DNA of 11,159 bases from an uncultured Oscillospiraceae bacterium (GTDB lineage Bacteria > Bacillota > Clostridia > Oscillospirales > Acutalibacteraceae): contig UREO01000073.1 of assembly GCA_900546895.1 (NCBI GenBank), positions 1 to 11,159 of the forward strand, written 5' to 3'. The notes beneath the pieces were generated by a model. It was not told the DNA's origin. It did no database searches and was given only the letters and a program-made list of their open reading frames with translations. The position numbers were made by a program, and so were the translations under genes. Shown piece by piece: positions 6,202 to 11,159 of this stretch. Numbering within the stretch: position 1 is the stretch's first letter; each line of letters starts with the position of its first letter.

Positions 6202-6390
6202 ATGAAAAAATATGTCAGCCCGGAAAAGCTGAGCAAAAAAGCAAAGCGGGCACTGGATCTTTCCAGACGAACAACATGGGGACCGTTAAACCCTGTTACC
6301 AGAAAACCAGACCAACCAAAAGCCTACAAACGCAAAAAGGTTCAAAAAGGAGTGGATTACGAGCTTCCTTTTGAACCTTTTGTTTTATTT
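6202..6390 (+). CDS. Small, very basic protein encoded by a likely non-stop mRNA; candidate alternative ribosome-rescue factor (ArfA/BrfA-like)
   Basis: ATG 6202 follows the SD AAGGGAG. The frame opens MKKYVSPEKLSKKAKRALDL and continues with SRRTTWGPLNPVTRK, then PKAYKRKKVQKG. It has about 17 Lys/Arg in the first 50 residues and no membrane segment. There is no in-frame stop before the intrinsic terminator at 6335-6392, whose arms lie inside the coding frame, so the terminated mRNA should end after about 62 codons without a stop. Formally the frame stays open to 6612, but only by running antisense through the ArsC-like gene. Small size, a Lys/Arg-rich KAYKRKK tail and a terminator within the ORF match the known design of E. 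coli ArfA and Bacillus BrfA, whose non-stop mRNAs make them active when tmRNA rescue fails. The assignment is by analogy. A missed frameshift giving an ordinary small protein is the main alternative. Confidence 0.6.
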
Positions 6391-6392
6391 TA
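6335..6392. terminator. Bidirectional intrinsic terminator inside the small ORF and after the ArsC-like gene
   Basis: AAAAGGTTCAAAA-a-GGAG (6335-6352) pairs with CTTCCTTTTGAACCTTTT (6364-6381), about 17 bp with two small bulges and an 11-nt loop. A U-rich tail TGTTTTATTTTAT follows on the plus strand, and TTTTTGCG on the minus strand. It serves the plus-strand small gene (within its open frame) and the minus-strand ArsC-like gene, whose stop codon at 6385-6387 falls in the tail. Confidence 0.85.
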
Positions 6393-6735
6393 TAATCTCC
6401 CACTGCGTTTCCCTGAAACCCACCAGCACGGTGTCGCCGTCCACCAGAATCGGCCGCTTCACCAGCATTCCGTCCGTGGCCAGCAGGGCGAACTGCTCCT
6501 CCGCGCTCATAGAGGGCAGCTTTTTGGACAGGCCCAGGGATTTATAAAGCAGGCCGCTGGTGTTGAAGAACTTTTTCAGCTCCAGTCCGCTTTTCCGGCG
6601 CCACTCCTTTAATTCCTCTACAGTAGGGTTCTGCTCCTTGATATTCCGCTCCTCATACGCAATACCGTTTTCCTGCAGCCATCTTTTCGCCTTTTGGCAG
6701 GTCGTGCATTTAGGGTAGCATACAAATAAACTCAT
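6385..6735 (-). CDS. ArsC/Spx-like thioredoxin-fold protein (arsenate reductase family)
   Basis: A 116-aa protein of the ArsC/Spx/YffB superfamily. The N-terminal thioredoxin-like strand leads to CTTC (C10 and C13) in CYPKCTTCQKAKRWL, the redox or sensing motif of the family. IAYEERNIKEQNPTVEEL, then FFNTSGLLYKSLGL and the late LVKRPILVDGDTVLVGF are typical of ArsC-like proteins, the arginine in KRP being the conserved one. Many clostridial members are not arsenate reductases, and no ars genes are nearby, so a redox or regulatory role is equally possible. Start: ATG 6735 is 8 nt from the SD GGGAG. A GTG at 6744 in the same frame would overlap the ywbE stop (GTGA) but lacks a spaced SD. It is co-transcribed with ywbE. 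Confidence 0.88.
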   Translation of the reverse strand: MSLFVCYPKCTTCQKAKRWLQENGIAYEERNIKEQNPTVEELKEWRRKSGLELKKFFNTSGLLYKSLGLSKKLPSMSAEEQFALLATDGMLVKRPILVDGDTVLVGFRETQWEIIK

Positions 6736-6740
6736 GGCTT

Positions 6741-6947
6741 TCACTCCCGTTCTTCTATGATTTTCTGTACCCGTCCCACCAGATCGTCTTCCGCCAGCAT
6801 CACCTTGATGCCGTGGGGATGCGTGGGGCTGTTGGTCAAAATCCGTTTGACGTGACCGCGGGTCAGCTTCCCCGTGGGCTGGTCCTTCTTCAGCACAATG
6901 TCCACCAGCGCGCCGATTTTGATATCGGCCCTGATCTTTCCGTCCAT
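6741..6947 (-). CDS. ywbE: YwbE family small protein
   Basis: A 68-aa protein matching the YwbE family in full. It opens with RADIKIGALVDIVLKKDQPT, followed by the hallmark GKLTRGHVKRILTNSPTHPHGIKV, and ends with the LVGRVQKI segment. The family is widespread in bacteria, has a small beta-barrel-like character, and its function is unknown. The SD GGGTG lies 5 nt before ATG 6947. Its stop overlaps the possible GTG start of the ArsC-like gene, so the two form a tight operon. No regulatory partner is evident apart from the promoter at 7006-7034. Confidence 0.92.
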   Translation of the reverse strand: MDGKIRADIKIGALVDIVLKKDQPTGKLTRGHVKRILTNSPTHPHGIKVMLAEDDLVGRVQKIIEERE

Positions 6948-6967
6948 GTTTTCACCCGCTTTTCAAA

Positions 6968-6987
6968 ATGCCCGCTGAAACGGGTAT
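6968..6987 (-). other. Leader hairpin upstream of ywbE
   Basis: On the minus strand ATACCCG-TTTCAG-CGGGCAT forms a short stem with one A-C mismatch, followed by TTTT. It sits in the 5' leader about 12 nt after the predicted transcription start. It is too weak to call a terminator with confidence. Confidence 0.3.
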
Positions 6988-7005
6988 TCGTTTTTCATGA
7001 TTCCT

Positions 7006-7034
7006 AGTATACCCTCTGATGAGCTCCGGCACAA
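7006..7034 (-). promoter_or_regulatory. Promoter of the ywbE/ArsC-like operon
   Basis: On the minus strand TTGTGC (7034-7029), a 17-nt spacer and TATACT (7011-7006). It lies downstream of the flavodoxin terminator, so the ywbE operon has its own transcription start, expected near 6999. Confidence 0.7.
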
Positions 7035-7050
7035 GCCCCGCCGTGCATAT

Positions 7051-7094
7051 TGATAACAAAACAGCGCACCGCTGAAAAGCAGGTACGCCGTTTT
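7051..7094 (-). terminator. Terminator after flavodoxin gene
   Basis: On the minus strand AAAACGGCGTACC pairs with GGTGCGCTGTTTT (13 bp with G-U pairs) over an 11-nt loop and runs into TTTTGTTATC. It separates the iron-responsive DUF3793/flavodoxin unit from ywbE. Confidence 0.75.
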
Positions 7095-7136
7095 GCTGTA
7101 TGTTCTATATGGATTCAAAATGAAGGAATGAGTTAA

Positions 7137-7565
7137 TTAAAGGGATGCGAGGCTTTTCCCAAGCTCTCTGCACTGTGTCTCCCCGTCCGCTTCCGGTGCG
7201 GACTGTATGATCAGGCCGTCGTCTGCCAGCCTGGCCCCGACCGCCTGTACGCGGTCCTGCCATTCGCGCATCCATGCGCCGTCGCCCCAGCCGTAGGAGC
7301 CGAACAGGGCAACGTTTTTGCCCTTGAGCCCGCTCTCGATTTCCGTGAAAAAGGGTTCGAATTCGGATTCTTCCAAAACCTCGTCCCCCATCGCGGGGCA
7401 TCCGAAGGCGATTACGGAGCTGGATTCTATTTTTGCGCGGTCGGCGTCCGAAACCGCAGTGACTTCCGTCTGGCCGCCCGCCTGCTGTACGCCCTCGGCG
7501 ATCAGATTCGCCATGGTCTCCGTATTTCCGGTACCGCTCCAATAAACAATGTAAACATTACTCAT
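7137..7565 (-). CDS. Flavodoxin
   Basis: A short-chain flavodoxin of 142 aa, an FMN-binding low-potential electron carrier. The phosphate-binding loop SGTGNTE is at residues 10-16 after the first strand VYIVYW. FMN-contacting loops are recognisable: GCPAMGDEVLEESEFEPFF near residue 55, and FGSYGWGDGAWMREW near 89, where the aromatics stack on the isoalloxazine ring. Flavodoxins commonly replace ferredoxin when iron is scarce. That fits its position 82 nt after the DUF3793 gene, with no terminator between, under a promoter carrying the same palindrome as the feo promoter. The ribosome binding site before ATG 7565 is weak (GGAGAAAG is about 14 nt away), and translation may depend on the upstream message. 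Confidence 0.95.
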   Translation of the reverse strand: MSNVYIVYWSGTGNTETMANLIAEGVQQAGGQTEVTAVSDADRAKIESSSVIAFGCPAMGDEVLEESEFEPFFTEIESGLKGKNVALFGSYGWGDGAWMREWQDRVQAVGARLADDGLIIQSAPEADGETQCRELGKSLASL

Positions 7566-7610
7566 AAGTCAACCGATCTTTCTCCGCGCGGCAAAATCAG
7601 GGACAAACGG

Positions 7611-7630
7611 CAGGTTCGCGCGGGAACCTG
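7611..7630 (-). other. Intercistronic hairpin between DUF3793 gene and flavodoxin
   Basis: CAGGTTC and GAACCTG form a perfect 7-bp stem around a 6-nt loop. No U tract follows on either strand. It probably acts in mRNA processing or stability rather than termination. Confidence 0.45.
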
Positions 7631-7647
7631 TTCCGCTTCTGAAAGAA

Positions 7648-8211
7648 TTATGCGGCATGAAACAAGGCCAAAAGGGATACTCCGCTCTGTACACGCCGGT
7701 AAAAATCGTCTCTGCACAGCGTATACTTTCTGAAACGCTCCCGCGCGGCCTCTTCGTCCGAATAAACTTTCCAGTATCCGCACATTTTGCAGTTCTTCCC
7801 TCCGTGCTCAATGAAACCAATCACATCGTCCAGAGGATAGCTCAGAAACAGGCCGATCTCATGGGGAAAACAGCATTCCCGGCAACGGGATTTCAGTCGG
7901 TTCAGAACCGCGGTCAAATCCGTCCAATCCGTGTATCCGTACGCTTCCAAAAAGCGGCGGACCCGCCGATTCCGCAGCTCCGGCCAAAGAAGACTGCTGC
8001 GGTAAACCAGCACCAAAAAGTGCGTTTCACACTCGCACAGCACTTCCAGCCTGACGCCGGCCTGTTCCAGCCGCCGATCATATTCCGAAAGCAACTCCAG
8101 CAGCCCGTCACTGTCTTTTCTTTTTACGGTAAACAGACTTGCTGATTTTATTCCGGCCAATGTTGGCGAACAGTGAAACGCAAGCATAGAATCCAGTTGG
8201 CGGTTTGTCAT
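7648..8211 (-). CDS. DUF3793 family protein, iron-regulated by context
   Basis: A 187-aa protein recognisable as DUF3793 by FHCSPTLAGIKSASLF at the N-terminus, the central CCFPHEIGLFLSYPLDDVIG (113-132), and GKNCKMCGYWKVYSDEE (139-154). The function of the family is unknown. It is cysteine-rich: C14, C59, C61, C110, C113, C114, C141, C144 and C166. C110/C113/C114 with H117 and C141/C144 look like possible metal or Fe-S ligands. No signal peptide or membrane segment is seen, so it should be cytoplasmic. A GAGG ribosome binding site lies 7 nt before ATG 8211. Its promoter carries the GTTAG-N6-CTAAC palindrome shared with feo, and it precedes flavodoxin in one unit. This places it in the iron-starvation response, perhaps handling iron, haem or a cluster; that role is inferred. 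Confidence 0.85.
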   Translation of the reverse strand: MTNRQLDSMLAFHCSPTLAGIKSASLFTVKRKDSDGLLELLSEYDRRLEQAGVRLEVLCECETHFLVLVYRSSLLWPELRNRRVRRFLEAYGYTDWTDLTAVLNRLKSRCRECCFPHEIGLFLSYPLDDVIGFIEHGGKNCKMCGYWKVYSDEEAARERFRKYTLCRDDFYRRVQSGVSLLALFHAA

Positions 8212-8235
8212 GACGGAACCTCGTTTTTTGTTTTG

Positions 8236-8251
8236 GTTAGCGTCCGCTAAC
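8236..8251. promoter_or_regulatory. DtxR/IdeR-like operator, copy 1
   Basis: GTTAGCG-TC-CGCTAAC, 7-bp arms around a 2-bp centre. It begins 7 nt downstream of the -10 of the DUF3793 promoter and so covers the transcription start, a classic repressor position. The TTAG...CTAA arms resemble DtxR/IdeR-type metalloregulator sites; the regulator is not encoded in the window. Confidence 0.75.
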
Positions 8252-8258
8252 TGAAAAC

Positions 8259-8287
8259 ATCATAACATGCGTTTTTTGCTTTGTCAA
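8259..8287 (-). promoter_or_regulatory. Promoter of the DUF3793/flavodoxin unit
   Basis: On the minus strand TTGACA (8287-8282), a 17-nt spacer and TATGAT (8264-8259). The transcription start falls within operator copy 1. Confidence 0.8.
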
Positions 8288-8503
8288 CTGTTTTTCTTCA
8301 TGTTATCTTCGGCTAAAATTTTCAGCGTTCAAGCCGATGGCAGCCGGAGACCGGCGCCGCTTTCTGATTATATACGGAACAGAGCTTTCGGGGCAATCCA
8401 TTCTGGTGTTTTTCATCTTGCACAGTTCTGTATCCTGATTTTTTATTTTGTTAAACAAATTTCATAAAATTGAAGCTTTTATTCTCTTTCTCGGCTATAA
8501 GTA
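8288..8503. other. Non-coding spacer between divergent iron-responsive promoters
   Basis: No credible gene. The only structure seen is a small GCCGG-AGA-CCGGC hairpin at 8343-8355. A 66-codon frame starting at 8267 has no ribosome binding site and overlaps the divergent promoter, so it is not annotated. Confidence 0.5.
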
Positions 8504-8532
8504 TTGACAAACCGCCGATTGCGGAGTAAATT
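8504..8532 (+). promoter_or_regulatory. Promoter of the feoA-feoA-feoB operon
   Basis: TTGACA (8504-8509), a 17-nt spacer and TAAATT (8527-8532). The -10 is a 4 of 6 match, but spacing is ideal and the operator lies 7 nt downstream, exactly as at the divergent promoter. Confidence 0.7.
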
Positions 8533-8537
8533 ATAAA

Positions 8538-8557
8538 TAGTTAGTGTATGCTAACTA
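8538..8557. promoter_or_regulatory. DtxR/IdeR-like operator, copy 2
   Basis: TAGTTAG-TGTATG-CTAACTA, with the 16-bp core at 8540-8555. It covers the predicted feo transcription start. It matches copies 1 and 3 in both GTTAG/CTAAC half-sites and in the 6-bp spacing. Confidence 0.75.
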
Positions 8558-8599
8558 CCAAAAATTATTCCCTTGTTTTGAAAAAAAGGAGGATTTATT

Positions 8600-8812
8600 A
8601 TGCCGCTCACAATGGCACAGTCCGGTGTGCAAAGTATTATTCACGAAATTCACGGCAAAGACGAAACCAGGCGCTTTCTGGAAAGTCTGGGTTTTGTGGT
8701 CGGAGGCAATGTTACCGTTGTATCGGAAATCGGCGGCAACATGATCGTAAATGTAAAGGACACCCGCATTGCAATCAGCAAGAGCATGGCAACCAGAATT
8801 ATGGTGGCATAG
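8600..8812 (+). CDS. feoA: FeoA family protein, first copy
   Basis: A 70-aa cytoplasmic SH3-like protein of the FeoA family, an accessory factor of the FeoB ferrous-iron transporter. Matching features are the helix TRRFLESLGFVVGGNVTVVSE, where the LGF-G-V pattern is diagnostic, then a GNMIVNVKDTRIAISKSMATRI beta segment. AAGGAGG sits about 7 nt upstream of ATG 8600. It is the first gene of the operon and lies 51 nt before a second, different feoA. The two copies share only family-level similarity, so the duplication is old. Each may contact FeoB differently. Confidence 0.92.
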   Translation: MPLTMAQSGVQSIIHEIHGKDETRRFLESLGFVVGGNVTVVSEIGGNMIVNVKDTRIAISKSMATRIMVA

Positions 8813-8863
8813 AAGGCCAGGCGGTCTTCATTTCATATGCAAAATTGACAGGAGGGAAACGCA

Positions 8864-9082
8864 ATGACACTGAAAGATGCGAGATGCGGTACTACCGTAA
8901 CGGTTACCGCCTTAAGCGGCGGCGGAGCAATCAAGCGCAGGATTATGGATATGGGAATCACGAAAGGCGTACAGATTTATGTGCGGAAAGTAGCTCCTTT
9001 AGGCGATCCGGTGGAAATTACCGTCAGAAATTACGAATTGTCCATTCGGAAAGCAGATGCTCAGAACATCGAAGTGGCGTAG
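8864..9082 (+). CDS. feoA: FeoA family protein, second copy
   Basis: A 72-aa FeoA-domain protein. The signature GGAIKRRIMDMGITKGVQIYVRKVAPLGDPVEITVRNYELSIRK is complete: the MG-I-G-V turn, the APLGDPVEI strand and the LSIRK end. It is closer to the canonical FeoA pattern than the first copy. AGGAGGG lies 7-8 nt before ATG 8864. A gap of 71 nt to feoB contains the third operator-like palindrome. It probably modulates FeoB GTPase or channel activity at the inner face of the membrane. Confidence 0.95.
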   Translation: MTLKDARCGTTVTVTALSGGGAIKRRIMDMGITKGVQIYVRKVAPLGDPVEITVRNYELSIRKADAQNIEVA

Positions 9083-9115
9083 CCGTACGGCGAGGCCAAA
9101 TTTTTATCGCGGTAA

Positions 9116-9131
9116 GTTAGCTATAGCTAAC
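9116..9131. promoter_or_regulatory. DtxR/IdeR-like operator, copy 3, between feoA and feoB
   Basis: GTTAGCTATAGCTAAC, a perfect 16-bp palindrome and the most symmetrical of the three. No good -10/-35 pair stands 7 nt upstream (TTTATC there is a poor -10). It may therefore bind the regulator inside the operon, where it could block elongation or a weak internal promoter. It lies 7 nt before the feoB ribosome binding site. Confidence 0.65.
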
Positions 9132-9153
9132 TATTATGAAGGAGGTACGCACA

Positions 9154-11159
9154 ATGTCTATTAAAATAGCGCTTGCCGGCAACCCAAACTGCGGCAAGAC
9201 GACAATGTTCAATGACCTGACAGGCAGTTCGCAGTACGTAGGCAACTGGCCAGGCGTAACCGTAGAAAAAAAAGAAGGAAAACTGAAAGGGCACAAGGAT
9301 GTTACCATTGTTGACCTGCCCGGAATTTACTCTCTTTCCCCGTATACGCTGGAAGAGGTTGTTACCAGAAACTTTCTACTCAACGAGCACCCGGATGTGA
9401 TTATCAATCTGGTTGACGGTTCCAATATAGAGCGTAACCTGTACCTGACCACACAGCTCGTGGAAATCGGCATTCCCGTAATTATTGCGCTGAACATGAT
9501 CGACGTGGTAAAGAAAAACGGTGATCAAATCGACACCAAAAAGCTGAGCGAAGCGCTCGGCTGCGAAGTGGTGGAGACCTCTGCGGTAAAAGGGATCGGC
9601 TCCAAAGAGGTCACGGAAAGAGCCTACGCAATAGCAAAGGCGAAATCCCGGACCGTTCCCCAGCACTCTTTCAGCGAATTGGTTGAAAAGGCGATCGCAG
9701 AGGTCGGGGAGCTGAGCAAAAGCTTTATTCCCGCCGATTTTTCCCGCTGGTATGAAATCAAACTTTTTGAAAGAGATCCCAAGGTTCTCGAACAGCTCCA
9801 ATTTTCAAAGGACATACAGGATAAAATTGAAGCAGTTATCGCCGCCTGTGAAACGGAAGCGGGCGACGATTCCGAAAGCATCATCACAAATGAACGCTAC
9901 AATTATATTGGCAAATTAGTTTCCAAATGTTTGCACAAGAAGCATTCCGGCATGACGACGTCCGACAGAATCGACCGGATCGTTACAAACCGCTGGGCGG
10001 CACTGCCAATTTTCGCGGTTGTGATGTACATTGTTTACTTTGTCTCCGTTTCATGGCTTGGCACGATCGTAACCGATTGGACCAACGACACCTTGTTCGG
10101 TGAGACCATTCAGCCTGCTGTCGGCGCCTGGCTGGCATCGATAGGAGCTGCCGATTGGCTTGTCGGCCTGGTTGTAGACGGCATCATCGGCGGTGTCGGC
10201 GCGGTGCTTGGCTTTGTACCGCAGATGTTTATTCTGTTCTTCTTTCTCTCCATTCTGGAGGACTGCGGCTACATGGCGCGCGTTGCGTTCATTATGGACC
10301 GGATTTTCCGTAAATTCGGTCTCTCCGGAAAGAGCTTTATTCCTCTCCTGATTTCCTCCGGCTGCGGCGTGCCGGGCATTATGGCTTCCCGCACCATTGA
10401 AAACGAGAAAGACCGGAAAATGACCATTATGGTCACTACGTTCATCCCCTGCGGAGCAAAGCTTCCCATTATTGCGCTGATTGGCGGGGCGATGTTCCCG
10501 GAAGCTACCTGGGTAGCACCGGCCATGTATTTCCTAGGAATTGCCATGGTCATTGTGTCGGGAATCATTCTTAAGAAAACGCGCCTGTTCGCGGGCGACC
10601 CGGCTCCCTTTGTCATGGAGCTTCCTCAGTACCACATCCCCGGAGCAAAAGGAGTTCTTATCCACATGTGGGAACGCGGTAAAGCCTTCATCATCAAAGC
10701 CGGTACCGTCATTTTTGTGGCGTGCGGCGTCATCTGGTTCCTCTCCAGTTTTTCCTGGAGCATGCAGATGGTCGGTGAGGAAGAAAGCATGCTGGCTTCA
10801 ATCGGCCGTGTAATCGCCCCCCTGTTCATTCCGATCGGTTTCGGCAACTGGAAAGCCGCCGTGGCCACCGTCTCCGGCCTGGTTGCGAAAGAAAATGTCG
10901 TTGGCACCTTCGGCGTACTCTTTGGACTGAGCGATGCCGCCGAGGACGATCCCGCCCTGCTGGGTCAGATCGCTACTATGTTCACCTCTGTAAGCGCTAT
11001 GGCCTTCATGGTGTTTAACCTGCTCTGCGCTCCCTGCTTTGCGGCAATCGGCGCGATCAAGCGCGAAATGGGCGGCTGGAAATGGACTTTGATTGCGGTA
11101 GGCTATCAAACCGTTTTGGCATATATCATGGCTCTGATTATCAACCAGCTTGGCAGCGT
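9154..11159 (+). CDS. feoB: Ferrous iron transport protein FeoB, 3' end outside window
   Basis: Fe(II) transporter with an N-terminal GTPase domain and a membrane domain; 668 codons are present with no stop. G1 GNPNCGKT (9-16), G2 T36 in GNWPGVTVEKKEG, G3 DLPG (54-57), G4 NMID (114-117) and G5 SAVKG (143-147) are intact, followed by the helical GDI-like region to about 265. The membrane part carries conserved FeoB motifs: DCGYMARVAFIMDR, SSGCGVPGIMASRTIEN, IPCGAKLPI and AKENVVGTFG. C-terminal helices are present up to the window edge, so little is likely missing. SD AAGGAGGT precedes ATG 9154. It lies downstream of two feoA genes, under promoter 8504-8532 and the operator set. Confidence 0.97.
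   Translation, partial: MSIKIALAGNPNCGKTTMFNDLTGSSQYVGNWPGVTVEKKEGKLKGHKDVTIVDLPGIYSLSPYTLEEVVTRNFLLNEHPDVIINLVDGSNIERNLYLTTQLVEIGIPVIIALNMIDVVKKNGDQIDTKKLSEALGCEVVETSAVKGIGSKEVTERAYAIAKAKSRTVPQHSFSELVEKAIAEVGELSKSFIPADFSRWYEIKLFERDPKVLEQLQFSKDIQDKIEAVIAACETEAGDDSESIITNERYNYIGKLVSKCLHKKHSGMTTSDRIDRIVTNRWAALPIFAVVMYIVYFVSVSWLGTIVTDWTNDTLFGETIQPAVGAWLASIGAADWLVGLVVDGIIGGVGAVLGFVPQMFILFFFLSILEDCGYMARVAFIMDRIFRKFGLSGKSFIPLLISSGCGVPGIMASRTIENEKDRKMTIMVTTFIPCGAKLPIIALIGGAMFPEATWVAPAMYFLGIAMVIVSGIILKKTRLFAGDPAPFVMELPQYHIPGAKGVLIHMWERGKAFIIKAGTVIFVACGVIWFLSSFSWSMQMVGEEESMLASIGRVIAPLFIPIGFGNWKAAVATVSGLVAKENVVGTFGVLFGLSDAAEDDPALLGQIATMFTSVSAMAFMVFNLLCAPCFAAIGAIKREMGGWKWTLIAVGYQTVLAYIMALIINQLGS

Noticed and set aside
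6391..6612. Continuation of the small basic ORF to 136 aa
   Set aside because: This part runs antisense through the well-supported ArsC-like gene and beyond a strong terminator; the residues there are an incidental reading of the opposite strand.
6963..6998. 11-codon leader peptide upstream of ywbE
   Set aside because: An ATG-to-TGA frame exists on the minus strand, but the AGGA upstream is too close and the hairpin there is weak. No reason to prefer it over chance.
8267..8467. 66-aa ORF with a hydrophobic N-terminus in the iron divergon spacer
   Set aside because: No ribosome binding site, it starts inside the divergent promoter, and it shows no recognisable family. Probably chance.

Overview
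The window looks like chromosome of a Gram-positive anaerobe of the Clostridia, most likely the Oscillospirales/Ruminococcaceae side. Reasons: moderate GC, strong AGGAGG-type ribosome binding sites, near-consensus sigma-A promoters, use of TTG and possibly GTG starts, a DUF3793 protein, a YwbE protein, and a FeoA-FeoA-FeoB ferrous iron locus. No rRNA, tRNA, CRISPR array, insertion sequence or phage gene was seen.

Layout. (1) 1-807, minus strand: ogt DNA repair methyltransferase followed by the 5' part of an HD-domain protein that leaves the window. (2) 993-2048, minus strand: an alanine/ornithine-racemase-family PLP enzyme. (3) 2427-5945, plus strand: a probable four-gene operon of amino-acid ABC transporter (lipoprotein, permease, ATPase) and an M20 hydrolase resembling YgeY. 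Genes 2 and 3 diverge from about 2.2 kb. Each has a near-perfect promoter followed within about 10 nt of the predicted start by an intrinsic terminator, so each could be controlled by attenuation. Together they suggest uptake and processing of an amino acid or acyl-amino acid. (4) 6045-6392, plus strand: an unusual small transcription unit with a strong promoter, a long structured leader, a very basic small ORF, and an intrinsic terminator lying inside the ORF before any stop codon. This is the layout of non-stop alternative ribosome-rescue factors (ArfA, BrfA), and it is the most interesting item here. A shorter relative of the leader lies at 907-955. (5) 6385-6947, minus strand: ywbE and an ArsC/Spx-like protein, overlapping. 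(6) 7137-11159: an iron-responsive divergon, with DUF3793 protein and flavodoxin leftward and feoA, feoA, feoB (cut by the window end) rightward.

Three copies of a DtxR/IdeR-like palindrome, GTTAG-N6-CTAAC, tie region 6 together. Two sit 7 nt downstream of the -10 boxes of the two divergent promoters, and the third lies between the second feoA and feoB. The inferred logic is that iron limitation releases a repressor, inducing Fe(II) import (Feo) together with flavodoxin, which can replace ferredoxin, and the uncharacterised DUF3793 protein.
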